Part shown: piece by piece, positions 10,701 through 22,479 of the stretch
Position numbering within the stretch: position 1 is the first letter of the stretch
Layout of the letters: every line of letters begins with the position of its first letter
The notes under the pieces: generated by a model
Told to the model about the DNA's origin: nothing
Databases searched by the model: none
What the model saw: the letters and a program-made list of their open reading frames with translations, nothing else
DNA from: Membranipora membranacea
Taxonomy: Eukaryota > Bryozoa > Gymnolaemata > Cheilostomatida > Membraniporidae
DNA length: 60,000 bases
Direction: 5' to 3'
Assembly (NCBI GenBank): GCA_914767715.1
Contig: OU612068.1
Span: forward strand, 24,864,001-24,924,000
Made by a program: the position numbers and the translations under genes

Positions 10701-13480
10701 CCTTGACTAAGTCCACTCGATCGATGTATTTGGAGATTGTGATATTATGTAAAAAATCCTTCACTGAATCATGGATGTGTATACAATTAACAGTAACAAT
10801 GATATGAAATATTTCTAAAAACAAAAGCAACTGCACTGTAAGATATTAGTACAAGCAAGTCAATTAATAATAAAATATATATATATCGATAGTTCTTGTT
10901 AGTTGATGTTATGAATGAACACTAACATGCAAGGAAAAGTAGTTTCACCAATACTAAATTCCTGTAGAGAGGTCTTAATGATTGCATCACGGTAGTGTCA
11001 CCTCAACAGCTACAAGAGAAGGAATTTGACTACAATAAATTATGTATTATTTTGCATGTATTGTCTCAGAGTATCATGAATCAAACATTTTGCAGACATT
11101 TACCATCAATTTGCACAAGAAATGAAATCAGTTTGTTAGTGGGATTCCTCCCTTCCTCGTAACTGTAGCCCTGTCTTAGGTCAGCTACTTGTAAGGATAT
11201 CAGGTATATGATCACCATTTTACTTGTTAAAATTGATTTTAAATCAAAGACAAATGTTTTGGCATTTTCCCTGGTGTTAGCTCTCAAGATGTGAAATGAC
11301 TTGATTCGGCAACAGGTACTTCAGTTTATCTCATCTAAATTTGGCGAGAGCTAAACATTGAAAGGAGTTAAAAAATACCAAATATGTCAGCAGTGAGTCA
11401 TGCCAAAATCTGGATACACATGTGAAATCAGGTAATATATTCATTTTCGATGTGCAGTGTAAACTACAACCGGGCAGAGGAGTGTATGACCCAAATAAAC
11501 ATTTTTAGGCCATGGCAATCAATTTTGATTTGATCTGTAAATTCATGTCAAATACATCATTTGTGCTGTCCTTGGTGAAAGTTCTGTCCAATTTACTTTT
11601 TACCTTGAACCCATTGCAGCTGAGAAAAGCAGTTGGGGGCAGGGAAGAAGCCCACATATAATGCTTCCAAATAACCGCTACCTCTAGCCTCTAACCTCTA
11701 GTCCTTGCGCTAACATTCAAATTTTAGCAGTTGATGAATGGATAATTGGACTATTTGATATACTCATTGAGATCGGATGTTTTGTTTTGCAAAGATTTGA
11801 TAATGAAGCGTTTTATTGTTGTTATCACCAATTGATCAATGATCCTGTGATCCTGATCCAATAATCTACAACAACAAGGAAAGTTGCGGATTAGAATTTT
11901 TGAGTCAGGTAAATCAACACAGAATGTATTATTATAAATACATGATTATATGAAGCTCTCTGCATTATACGGAAAAACTGATATTTATTTCCCAACAACC
12001 ATGGTGAAGGATATACTACATCATTACGCACACTCCCAGCTGAATAAGCGTACAAGATGTCACAGGTCATAATCCACCTTTAAATACCTTAAACAAATCA
12101 AAACATTTGGGTACAGCGTTTATTCAACTGTGTCTTCACTAATGGTGATGATATGAAGTGATCTTACAAAATTCAAATAAGTTAATGAATTGTGAAGGAT
12201 GCCACATCATTTTGTATAACGATGGCAATAATATTTTTGCATTACTGGTATCTGATAGGTGAGCAGTGCAACCAATGAATTATCATGAATTATTAAAATC
12301 ACAGCATGTGGAAAGTCTGCAATTATTATGAAGACTGTTGTAACAGATCGTAGCAGGAACCGATTAGCCTGATACATCTTACAAAGCCATTGTACAGTCT
12401 GCATTGATATTCCTAACTGTACAGTTATAGGTCATCCAGTATTTTCCATGATGTAGTACGTGAATTATTGGACATGCAATTTAAAAAATTCTTCTAGAAT
12501 GACTAAGTTTCTTAATTCCTCAAAATTTGCAGGGAATTATTTGCACAGGAGAGCATAAATTGTTAGCGGCATATAACCAAGCTTCGCGTTAGGATTTTAT
12601 ATTTTTCAAAATAGAACCTGATGCTTAAAATATAATATATTTCTAATAATTTCATGTTACCATCCATAACTAAGAGGTGTTCGACTTGCAATGGCACAGT
12701 GAAAGAATGCCAGCACAAGGATTTGCATTATTTGAGGGCTTACTCTTTGCAACTGCCTCCTTCCGTCTATGACTTGGTACATAATGTTAAAAAGCATAGG
12801 GTCTATTGGATAGGATTGTCACCAATGAGAGACAAAGGACATCACATATGTTGTATTTGGAATGGAATGTTCAGAACTAAATACTAATTGATAGCCATTG
12901 AAACCTCATATGTCAATTTGGGAAGTCTCATTGGCCCTTTGCAGCACACATGTAGGGCATTAAATATAAATACATCAGTTTATTGCCTGTTTGGAGTCAG
13001 TATTTGGTTTGTAAATTTTTATCACTCTTGCATGTTAAGATGGCATCTGCTTGGTGCACTTGATCGATATTGAGATTGTGATAATGATGTACAATAATAA
13101 TTCTTGTTAGGTGATGATAATCACTAACATGCAAGGATAAGTGATTCTTGCAGTTACTCCTGCAGCTCAATATAATTACATTATGCTAGTTTTCCCTCAA
13201 CCGTCATGAGCGCAGAAATTTCTATCATTGATCAGCTACTTGTAGCGGTATAGGATCACAATTTATTTTTTGAAATTGAAATCAAATCATAAACCAAATG
13301 TTTTAACAATTTTCCCTAGTTTTAGCTCTCAAGATTTGTAATGACTTGATTTGAGGCCATGCTCTTCAGTTTATCTCATCTAACTTTGGCGAGAGCTAAA
13401 CAGTAACCGAAATATCAAATCTGTCTGAATCATGCCAAATTTTGAATTCACATGTAACCATTGTGAAATCAAGATTTTTG
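10700..13480 (+). repeat. Segmental array module Y, copy 1
   Basis: Highly similar to 28745-31140 and 36245-38720. Landmarks in fixed order are CGATGTATTTGGAGAT, a TATATATATCGATAGTTCTTG block, ACATATAATGCTTCCAAATA, GGCATATAACCAAGCTTCGC and TGGTGCACTTGATCGATATT. The sampled 150-base stretch near 12220 differs from copy 2 at only about five positions, so the duplication is recent or homogenised. No gene is supported. Confidence 0.8.
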
Positions 13481-13643
13481 TCGTTTTTGTCTTTTGAGAG
13501 TATCATCCGTGCCACATACATTTAAATGAAGCACGTATAAATTAAACCGGTTGTTGATCAACTATCCATTTGTCAGTTTAACATGGTGCCTGTTGGAACT
13601 TGGCCATGTACCAGAAAATGAACCCTTAAATAGCTATTAATCA

Positions 13644-13716
13644 GGCCGAGTGGTGTAGTGGTTATCACATCTGCTTCACACGCAGTAGGTCACGGGTTCG
13701 AAACCCGTCTTGACCT
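13644..13716 (+). tRNA. tRNA-Val-like (anticodon CAC)
   Basis: The 73 bases fold as a cloverleaf: D arm GTGTAGTGGTTATCAC, anticodon arm TCTGC-TTCACAC-GCAGT, and T arm ACGGG-TTCGAAA-CCCGT. D and T arms match eukaryotic tRNA-Val, and the loop reads CAC. The acceptor has a C-A mismatch at the third pair, the anticodon stem has a T-T mismatch, and the discriminator base would be T. The stem continues two pairs beyond position 1. It may be a pseudogene or SINE head instead of a working gene. Confidence 0.6.
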
Positions 13717-13719
13717 GAG

Positions 13720-14795
13720 AATTTTGTATTGCGTTACGCAACACATGTGTAATATACATACAGCAACTGATGCCACTAGTATTCTGTTTGTTGTTTGGCT
13801 CTTTGAGCTGGTACAGGATTTTATTAATTTTGTCAGTAAAAACAAAAACAACTTTGTGCATGTGTAATTCATTGTTGGTAGGCAAATTATCAACCTAAAA
13901 ACAATCATCTATCCGGTGAGAGACTTGAGAAACAGAATTTATACGTGCCCACCATACCAGTCTAGTTTGGCATCTAAACTACAGATTTTAGTTGTTGGCC
14001 TTTTCAGAATACAGAGCTTTGCTGAGGTCAGAAAGGGTTGTCATGTTTCTTACTATGTCTATGAAACCCTAAGCACACATTTCGTGCTTTATGGTAAGAA
14101 CCTCAGTCATAATTAACAGGTGACACTGGCTGTGTTTCGATATCTGGGAAAGTTAATACTTCAAAACACAATCTATTGGAAGAGACACCTACAATTAGCA
14201 GTCGAGTAAAAAGGGCACATAATAAAGAAACATTTCATAGTCAATTGGAACACTTTGTTTTTAATAGAACTGCGATAATGCTCTCTAAAACTGTTGCTGA
14301 GGACTATTTTTTTGCTACTATCAGCTGTTACTATTGATTAAAGTGAAACCAACAGATAAGCCGTTGTACATATATGTGATTAATCTGCGGTATCCTTGTG
14401 ATGCATACATGTTTCAAAATTTTATCAGTGTGATAAATTTTGTATCGATGAAAGTTATTGGAATTTGCAATGAGAACACACTAAAAACATAACTTTCACA
14501 CAGCCCATTAATTTTGATTGAAATATCAGCAGGATGTTTGAGTTCTGACTTTATTATCCATATCACACAGAATTTCACAATTCCAAGCTTCCTCTTCTCA
14601 GGTTACAAAGCTCAAACCATCATGTGAACCCCTGTGTTACATCCATAAATACCTAGCAGCCGTAATGTGGACATAACAAATTGTTGGTATTATTGCAGTC
14701 CTATTTTCTGTCATGACTTTGTAAAAGAGATTACAAATATTCAATAGTTATCTGATACGTTTGAAATGAAAGCTGTGGCTAGCTGTGTCAAAGAA
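13720..14795. other. Intergenic stretch upstream of the pentraxin-PAN gene
   Basis: No gene or RNA is recognised. A short CTTATGTTT/TATGTCTATG-rich AT stretch and scattered short ORFs are present, without splice or homology support. Confidence 0.45.
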
Positions 14796-14809
14796 CACGT
14801 CACGTCATT
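14796..14809. promoter_or_regulatory. Possible CRE/UPRE-like site upstream of the pentraxin-PAN gene
   Basis: CACGTCACGTCATT lies about 29-42 bases before the proposed start codon. Its complement contains TGACGTGA, close to ATF/XBP1-type sites. No TATA box is visible nearby and the transcription start is unknown, so this may be 5' UTR. It is listed only as a candidate. Confidence 0.2.
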
Positions 14810-14837
14810 CTCTTCTCGAGTTGGTGCAAGTTAAGTA

Positions 14838-17760
14838 ATGTATTTTAACGGTTTTCTCTCATCTGCTTTGACATGCACATATGTGCTATTACATCTTACA
14901 ATGTTTTGCGAAGTGAGCGGTAAGTCAAACAACTGAATTGAACAATTGGTCACAAGGGCTAAGGACACAAACCAACATTAATTTGGTTGGAATAAATAAA
15001 TTTTCATTCATACACCGTAAAATGGCTCTTCACTTATGAGTTAATCTTTTTAACCTTGATTGTATTATAAATTTTTATGAAAATTGCTATGCTCAGTATT
15101 TTTGTTAAACTATTTTACTGCACATTTATAATATTGATACTAAAGAAATTAAAACAATCAGTACATAGAAGAAAGAAAATCAGTAATGCTTAAATTTTTT
15201 ACTCTATTCAGCAGACATTCTGCGGTGATTAATCAAATAAACTTCAATATATTGTTCCTTTTAGGCATCCAGTATGTAGATCAATCTCTAAAGGTCTATG
15301 AGCAGGATGAGAATCTGGATCATTATGTTTACGCTTCTGATCTACCTCAACTGGAGGAGTTTAGTTGTTGCATGTGGCTCAAAGCTATGGATGATGAGTA
15401 TGATTTGGAGAGCCTTATAAGCATTTCCAGGGCAGGTGAGTTAGGTGACTAAAAACTGACAACAATATCTCTTCAAATTTATCCCATATTTTCTTTGGGA
15501 TCAACCGGAATCTGACAGAAACACTGCAATTCCGAAATCCAAATGACATTACTGAATTACAGCAGGGTTGTGAACATCAGATTTCGACCTACTCTGCTAC
15601 AAGAAAACCCTTAGGCTATTATTTAGCGAACCAACATTTGCAGATATTCATGAAGTTTTCTGAAGTTAAGCCAATCGTACTATATTACAAAACACAATGT
15701 GTTCAAGATATGAATTTAGAAGGAGTAACTCTTTCTTCAAATTTGAATATTACAGGACAGGGTAATGAGTTATTGATGGAGATCGAGATGGTGAATTTGG
15801 ACACATATAGGGTTTTTGTGATATTCAATGGCTATCACATATATTACATGTCGGATTTGTTGAAAAGAGATCTCGACCAGATTTTCACCAACTGGAATCG
15901 ACATTGCTGGACATGGAGTTCAGGGTTCGAGCTAAAGGTAATATATTTAGAATGATGAGAAGTAAAATTGGAACTGTCATTTGAACAGTCCTATCCCCAT
16001 GTGATATCTCTGAGCACTGCCGATGTATAGTTTTGTATATACTTATGGCGTGTTACTCAACAGAATTTTGTCTGTCTACTCTCTGCCTATCTAGTCATTC
16101 CTTGCATCTTTAGACAAAGACATCACTATGTTTTTCACTTAATCCTCATAGGCCGGGAATGCCCCTATACATTGCTAATAACAGGTTCTTAAACAACGTA
16201 ATGAAAAATTGATCCATCTGAAGTTTCAAATATTGTTTGTTATTATAGTGGTACACAACTGGTATTAATGATGACAATATCCTAGAGCTGTACAAATCTA
16301 CACTACCAGATTCGCATTGGTTGAGAGATGAAACGACGTTAGTTCTAGTTCATGATCAAGATAGTGTTTGTAAGTGTATCAATCTTTCCTCTATCATTTG
16401 AACCATGTCAGAACGCTTGAAATTTGCAATGATATTCAACATGTTTTGCGTCTGGAAGCACAAAGGCTTTAATTGCTTTCGAAAATTGACAAAGAATAAT
16501 TCTGTTTTTTTTGCAGTAGGAGGATTTCATGCACTTCAGCTGTTTGAGTCACAAATAGCCGGCTTTAGCTTTTGGAGTAACTGTATGACAGAAGCACAGC
16601 TGAATGCTCTAAGCTGTGAGGAAATAATGGAGGGGGATCTGATAAATCCATCTAATATACAGTACTCTCCTGGGGCTGAAGCTAATCAGATATCTTATGA
16701 AATATTCGAATGCGGTGAGTCAGTCTATAATACTGTGGTAGCAGCCAAGTAAATCAATTGAAATATATCAAAGGGTAGAGTAATTCCAATAAACAAGTGG
16801 CTTGCAGCTGCAAACAGCATTCTTGTTTAGTTATTTCAATTGAGCTGTGGCTATGAAATGATTTAAAGTGAGTTAATAGTAATGATAAGTTTATTCACTT
16901 GTGTGAGCTTTGATTTGAACGGCAAAATCTACAGAAGAAAAGTAAAAACGGGTGCAGCAATAAAATGGCAGCAATAAGGTACAGATTAAATTTGTTATAA
17001 TATAAATACACTCAGCATCAATTACCTCATTGACTCTTTTTACTAAAATGGTAGCATTTGAACCTATGAGGAACTTATTATATAGTCATAAATAGTGAGC
17101 TGCCTCACCTTGCGGCCTGGAAATGACCATAATCACTCATTGTTGGGAAAAGTTGAGGGAAAAATGTAATTGTGCCCACAGCAAGGCTGGAAATGTTGTA
17201 TAAACTTGACACAAGAGATCTGACCTTCAGCTACAATCAAAAAATTCGAGATCCCTTGCTCTCAACTATTCTCTTGTTTTTATATCTATATGATTAACAC
17301 TCATTGCGTTAACGCACAGTTTCATCAGATTCATGATCTTCTTCGTAATATCCTGTAATACCCTGTCATGTTTTTTTATACAATATCCTGTCAAACCCTG
17401 TTGGACAAATATTGAAATGAAGGTTTGGGATTTTTTAATCCACACATTTATATATCTATAAAAGAAAGCCTTTTTTTCATTCTTGTAGTGTCTTACTCTC
17501 AGAGGGTTGGTGTGCAGACGATTATTGATGTAGAACAAAGTACTGGGTCAAAGCTCGAAAATCACCTTATTCTTGTGGTTGAAGCCAAGTCTATGTTCAA
17601 GTGTGTGGTTAAATGTACAACCATGAATAACTGCAAGTCTGTAAACTACAACACCTCCACAAAAGAATGTGAACTCAATGATGCTGCTGCAGTGCATGTG
17701 GCCGCTGAAAACTTTAACACTGGCTTGGCCTCTCAGAATGTATACATACGTGTCCAATGA
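14838..17760 (+). CDS. Secreted pentraxin-domain protein with C-terminal PAN/apple-like domain (six exons)
   Basis: Proposed coding exons are 14838-14919, 15265-15435, 15756-15937, 16249-16369, 16517-16714 and 17489-17760 (stop TGA). The phases fit exactly (1,1,0,1,1) and give 341 residues. All introns are GT-AG, with donors GTAAGT, GTGAGT, GTAATA, GTAAGT and GTGAGT. Residues 1-27 are a plausible signal peptide with hydrophobic core YVLLHLTMF. Residues ~29-230 form a pentraxin domain: the near-signature RHCWTWSS (C135, usual first residue H replaced by R), the probable partner cysteine at C62 or C63, then HDQDSVLGGF and QLFESQIAGFSFW as in the family's calcium-site and jelly-roll strands. Residues ~258-341 hold C290, C294, C300 and C312 in a PAN/apple-like spacing. 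Pentraxins bind ligands through calcium outside the cell. The first exon is the least certain part: it rests on phase, donor and hydrophobicity. Ligand and role are not inferable. Confidence 0.8.
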
Positions 17761-17814
17761 TGAGTGAGAAAATGTGTCACTACTAGCAAGTTTCTGTCCA
17801 TCAAGCTGCTTTCC

Positions 17815-17839
17815 CCACCGAGATTGTGAAACTCGGTGG
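17815..17839 (+). other. Hairpin in the 3' UTR of the pentraxin-PAN gene
   Basis: CCACCGAG and CTCGGTGG form a perfect 8-bp stem with a 9-base loop, starting 55 bases after the stop codon. It is GC-rich against an AT-rich background. It could be an mRNA regulatory stem-loop, but it lacks the histone consensus. Confidence 0.4.
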
Positions 17840-17900
17840 TCTCGTTAGTTTGAAAAATATAGCCCTTTTTTTGGTTTAATTTCTTAGTACAACAACACAA

Positions 17901-17985
17901 ATATATATATATATATATATATATTTATATGATAATAGCATTTGATAATTTTATTTCATATATGTATATATATATATATATGTAT
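17901..17985. repeat. AT dinucleotide microsatellites
   Basis: Two (AT)n runs, at about 17901-17925 and 17961-17982, are separated by ordinary AT-rich sequence. A possible poly(A) signal variant ATTAAA follows at 17994-17999, about 235 bases after the stop of the upstream gene. Confidence 0.8.
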
Positions 17986-18775
17986 GATACTCAATTAAAT
18001 ACATGAAAACAAGCATTTTGATATTTTTCTTACCTTTTTCGCGCTGTCATCGGGAGATATTTATCAATTGAATACTGCATTGCATGAGCAAAAACAGTAT
18101 TCCGCGTTCTATGATTAAGGCCTTAATAATATTTTGTAAGTCATAAACTCAGCATTAGCATCACCCTTTGATTGGACTTACTGTTTCACAATCATACAAG
18201 CAGTGGTTTGTTTAGACAATCCATTCTTACAACATATTTCTTGTTTGTCAGTAACTACTTCACCCAATAGTCGACCATAATGAAGCTATAAAGAGGGGAC
18301 AACTTCAGTTGTTATGAAAAATTGTGAAGAATTCCCTTTCAGTAATAATAATGAAAATGGCTTCAACATGAGCTCAAAGGCTGTTTCAAAGTTTGCCACC
18401 TCTAAATTAGATCAAGACCTGCTAATTGATACCAGATATCGGAGGTGCGATTCTGTAAGTATTGTTATCTGATCATCCATTCTACTGGTCTGTGAAAAAT
18501 CTAAGACATGTTCCTCGGCTGCAAGATTTAAATGCCTTTATGACTTCTAAACATTATTGGCTGCGGTAAATAACATGACTCTGTGCAAACTTTACAGACT
18601 AAATGTCACTTAGATAAGAGCTGATTTCTGAAAGGAAAGTGAGCCGCCATGCATGTCATCTTATAGTTGATAATATGTTTTCCATATTTCTGTGGGCAAC
18701 AGAACCACTCGTTGCCTAAGCATGTAGAGAGGGGATGAGTCATGGGACAGTTGGGTTTTTGACTGATTTGTAACA

Positions 18776-18848
18776 GGTCGAGTGGTGTAGTGGTTATCAT
18801 ATCTGCTTTACACGCAGAAGGTCACGAGTTGGAAACATGTCTTGACAT
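18776..18848 (+). pseudogene. tRNA-Val-like pseudogene (anticodon TAC)
   Basis: The D arm and anticodon arm (TCTGC-TTTACAC-GCAGA) are intact. The T loop is changed from TTC to TTG, the T stem ACGAG/CATGT is broken, and the last acceptor pair is lost. About 35 bases of 3' flank (TAGCTTTTGT...GTAGCAC) resemble the flank of the copy at 19220, so a unit longer than the tRNA was copied. Confidence 0.65.
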
Positions 18849-19219
18849 GTAGCTTTTGTCCAAGTAGCACACCACAGCGTTTATGTAAACACATGATATA
18901 GACATACAGCGGTCAAAAGAGAGGGAAACTTGAAAATAATTTGCAGACTTGAGTTCTTTTCACAAGGAATTGGTAAGATAAATTTTCCTATTTAAAGTAT
19001 TTTAATTAAATTTCATTATCCGTTCTCCAATTAATTAAATAAATCAATGTTTGTCCACAATTCATTTGTAAAGTTGTATCTTTTGCGCATATTTCACCAT
19101 ATTTACCTCCCTGCCACTGAATCTCATACAATTGCTGATGATAACTGATTTCTGTTATTGGAATAGATCTTACATTTATATGTATCACAAATTGATTGCT
19201 CCAGTATAGGTATAAATCA

Positions 19220-19292
19220 GGTCGAGTGGTGTAGTGGTTATCACATCTGCTTAACACGCAGAAGGTCACGGGTTCGAAACCCGTCTTGACCT
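19220..19292 (+). tRNA. tRNA-Val-like (anticodon AAC)
   Basis: A complete 73-base cloverleaf is present: acceptor GGTCGAG/CTTGACC with one G-T pair, D arm GTGT...TCAC, anticodon arm TCTGC-TTAACAC-GCAGA, and T arm ACGGG-TTCGAAA-CCCGT. Box A (TGGTGTAGTGG) and box B (GGTTCGAAACC) are intact. The discriminator base is T where valine tRNAs normally have A, and flanking bases extend the acceptor stem to 9 pairs. It is either a real tRNA-Val gene or the head of a SINE-like family. Confidence 0.7.
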
Positions 19293-19656
19293 GTAGCTTT
19301 TGTGTAGGTAGCACCGCACAATGTCTAATGCTAAATACCACGTCTGTGCATGCATGGCCTCTACCTAAATTGTTAAAAAGGGTAGTAAATTGAAATGAAA
19401 TCTGCATTATAAAGGCCTTGCCACAAAAGAATTCATCATAGCCGAATATTTCTTTTTAATTTTCATGATATTACCATCATTCATTATCCTTTCTTTCAAA
19501 AATTCAACAAATTAATGTATGGCATTATATTGAAAAGACAAATTGTCTATTAATATTTTATAGTACTAGAATTTCTCTGCAGTTAAATTTTTTTCATATT
19601 TTTATTAATAAATCCCAATTGATATCAAGATAAACTATCACTCTTAACTGTGTTTT

Positions 19657-19728
19657 AATGTAGTGGCATAATATAAGTGGTTGATATCGGATATCCACAA
19701 TCACATAATTATACTATGCCACTACATT
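19657..19728. repeat. Hairpin element (~72 bases)
   Basis: AATGTAGTGGCATA and TATGCCACTACATT are perfect 14-base inverted ends. Inner similarity brings the ends together around a GATATC-GGATATC centre. This is a tiny MITE-like palindrome with no gene content. Confidence 0.6.
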
Positions 19729-20067
19729 GAAATGCTTGCTTGTCAAGTTTATCAGCTTAGCATGTAGAAGTCTGGATAATTAAAATTGATGCACCAGGGC
19801 AAAGTATTCTTAATCCTCTTGTAAATGAAACGAGTGGTGATTTTTTAATGTCTTTCTAGGCAACATATCGTGTAGGAAGGTAAGGGTGGGAGGGGGGCAG
19901 AGTGTTAGAATAATAGAAAATCCTGCAATAGGACATACAAGTTATGCCCCCATGTATGTTAGATGGACAACTCTTATAAACACGTGCTTTTCTTTAGATT
20001 CAAGTTTACACTCCATATAATTTTTCTTTTTTCTTACAATACAATAGTAGGAACCTTGCCATGGTCT

Positions 20068-20400
20068 GTGTGCATGCATGGCCTATATGTAAAATGGTGA
20101 AAAAGTGAATTGAAATTTGCACACTAGAGCTCATGTAACAAGTAAGTTGAGTATGACTGTTTTTTTTTTTTAATTATTATATCTTTATTATTCATTAATC
20201 TGTTTTCCAATTACTGCAATAAGAGAACGGATTGTGAATAACAATTATATTACAAAAAATAAAAAGAAATAATCAGTTGTACTAAACTCTCTTGTGACAT
20301 GAGCTCAGCCAATTTCAATTCACTTTTCCACCGTTAAGTAATACATATGTGCCCAGGTTTAATTAATTCAATAAGACCTGGTCACATATGTACTAATTGG
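20068..20400. repeat. Inverted-repeat region related to the tRNA-Val 3' flank
   Basis: GTGTGCATGCATGGCCTATA followed by GTGAATTGAAATTTGCACA near 20068 resembles the downstream flank of the tRNA-Val-like copy near 19350. An inverted relative (TGACATGAGCTCAGCC, CAATTTCAATTCACTTTT) lies near 20297-20330. A separate hairpin with arms TACATATGTG..CCAGGT and complement occupies 20342-20392. The pattern suggests copies of one dispersed family in both orientations. Confidence 0.5.
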
Positions 20401-20882
20401 AGACTCCTGGGACCGCCCTGTCAGAACTAGGGTCCCATAGCATCCTTCGACTGCTGAGTTATACCATTGATATTATCATTCTGTTGTCTGATTACTGTTT
20501 TGCGCTTAGTTTATATCGATAGTTTGGAGACCTTTCAAGGATGCTTCAATCAAATAGGCAATGCATTTTGAGCTGAATAATGTTGTGAATTAAGTAGGAC
20601 ATTGTCTCAGAATAAATTTTTCTCGTTGCCCCATCATCTTGTTAGTAACTTGCCAGCATAAAAAGAGTCATAATTATATTCTAAGATTAAATCTATAATC
20701 TGGTTTCATCATGTGACTTTGATCATCATAATATATTCACTATGTTTCAAAGGTTCGATTTTGTAAGGATTTCGGGAGTAATCGCCCCATGGAAATGGCA
20801 TTAAAATCAAATTCCGATTGTGACCAATTACTTTTTGGATGCGAATATCCATACAGTGTTTATTCCACTGATTTCCTAATTG

Positions 20883-20971
20883 GTTGCGTGGCTGAATGGC
20901 TAGTGGCTTGCACACAATGCCTTCAAAGAGAATACACGCGGGAGGTCGGGGTTCAAATCCCGGCCGCGGCA
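20883..20971 (+). mobile_element. tRNA-like sequence, probable SINE head or pseudo-tRNA
   Basis: It begins GTTGCGTGGCTGAATGGC and ends with a T arm CGGGG-TTCAAAT-CCCGG plus CCGCGGC, 89 bases in all. It looks like a class II tRNA (Leu/Ser-type D arm GGCTGAATGG, long middle), with box A- and box B-like motifs. The acceptor has two G-T pairs and one mismatch. The T stem has one mismatch, and no clean anticodon stem forms. It is therefore not a functional tRNA. Confidence 0.5.
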
Positions 20972-20999
20972 GATTCTTTTCATGTTTTTCCCACCATGG

Positions 21000-21032
21000 G
21001 AATGGTTAGAATCCACTGGATTCTAACCATTC
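21000..21032. repeat. Perfect 15-bp hairpin just downstream of the tRNA-like sequence
   Basis: GAATGGTTAGAATCC and its exact complement are separated by only three bases (ACT). It starts 28 bases after the tRNA-like sequence and may be part of the same element. Confidence 0.7.
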
Positions 21033-21660
21033 GAAATTGGAGTGAACCACAAAATCGAAGCATGGAACCATAGTGATTGTCTCTCCACTATGAAATAAAA
21101 TTTAGAAGAAACTATTAGTCTTTTGTTTATTGACGTTTACACTATCCTTCAGCAGCCTCAATAGAGGCACTGATATCAATTTTAGTTAGATATAAATTAA
21201 TTTTTGACCATTATCACGAAGGCGGAATTTTATGATCTGCACATTTGAGATTTCATCTAGGACGTCTCACAGCAATCCCTGCATAAGGTGGTTAGAAAAG
21301 CACTTCATTGGGGTTTCACCGCTGTCTCGTGGTAGAATAATATTGGCTGATTGTAGAATGATGATATCACCTGTTATAAACAAACTGTCCACCTTTCTGC
21401 ATTTTCTAGAACAGTGCAGCGGAAGTTTTTCAACAATTAATCAAACAACCCTTGCCCGATGGATATATAAGCCATTATTAATCATTAGCACACTGTTTGG
21501 TTACCTGTAAATCACATGAAACCCATGAACTTCTGTCTGTAAAGCAAATGTTATTTTCACTACTCCGTTTGACCTGTGACTAAAGATAATTTACGATAAT
21601 TTGCATAAGAACAAATGGCTGTGTAGAGGTGACTATATGGTGCGATGTAATGGTGATCAC

Positions 21661-21765
21661 CCAAAATGCCACTGCCAAAAAGTCACTGGCCATAAAGCCA
21701 CTGGACAAAAGGCCACTGGTCATAAGGCCACTGGTCAAAAGCCACTGCCCAAAAAGCCACTGGTT
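21661..21765 (+). repeat. Minisatellite, ~15-19-base units
   Basis: About seven degenerate copies of a CAAAAGGCCACTGGTCATAA-like unit occur, with GCCACTGG as the constant core and a variable A-rich spacer. No gene is associated. Confidence 0.75.
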
Positions 21766-22479
21766 ACATAATAGAAGTCTGATATCAATTTTCCATTGAC
21801 ATGTTTTTTGGGCCCGTAAAACAAGATTCTAGCTGCTGATATGCCATTTATAAATGATTTTTTATCTCTACTCCCTGATTCCCATTTTAGAAAAATTAGA
21901 AAAGATCCCACCCACCCTTTGCAAATAATTATTTTAAATGACTCCACCTGGACATTCTCTCACACATCTTTTCTGTACCGTAACCCCCAATTGATACATT
22001 AAAATGCATCTTAATGGACAAATTAAAGTTATCACAAGAAACAGTCAGCACATCGAAGCAATCCCGCACTGAGAAGAGACGTGCCACATGCCAAGCACCA
22101 GTGAGTTGGATACCCTACTGGGAACAACAGAAAAATTCAGTGATTCAGTCTACTCTTCTTTGACACACTACCATCTGGTCTCTACATCACCTCTTTTATT
22201 TCATTTTCTACCCTTTTTGTATTTTAGGTTTGTATGTAACTACAAATCGTTTTTATGCAATCATTAACAGTTTTAGACATCAGCATATTTTTATTAACAA
22301 TTTATACTGCAGGCAAACCAGCTTTTTAGTTCTCAATCACCCCCTTTGAGATAATAAAGGTACATACATACAAATGTCAAAATAAATTTTCCCTATTGGA
22401 GCATTGGCAACATGTACAAATTGGTGTTTTTGAAATGTATTTCAATATTACATTTAGATAAGACTGCCAACAATATTAT

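Noticed and set aside
12207-12404. Minus-strand 62-65-codon frame conserved at 30158 and 37746
   Set aside because: The similarity reflects recent DNA duplication. The changes I compared between copies are mostly amino-acid altering, there is no domain, and the diverged fourth copy near 35450-35690 is clearly different in sequence.
13658-13908. Three overlapping frames across the tRNA-Val-like sequence
   Set aside because: They are read through the tRNA-like sequence and its flank on both strands and do not represent proteins.
14768-14837. Alternative upstream ATG for the pentraxin-PAN gene at 14768
   Set aside because: Its frame reaches a stop before any suitable donor site. The ATG at 14838 gives a hydrophobic leader and the correct phase.
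15638-15755. Longer upstream extension of pentraxin exon 3
   Set aside because: An acceptor near 15643 would put the wrong phase after exon 2. The acceptor ending at 15755 gives the right phase and a family-like QGNELL strand.
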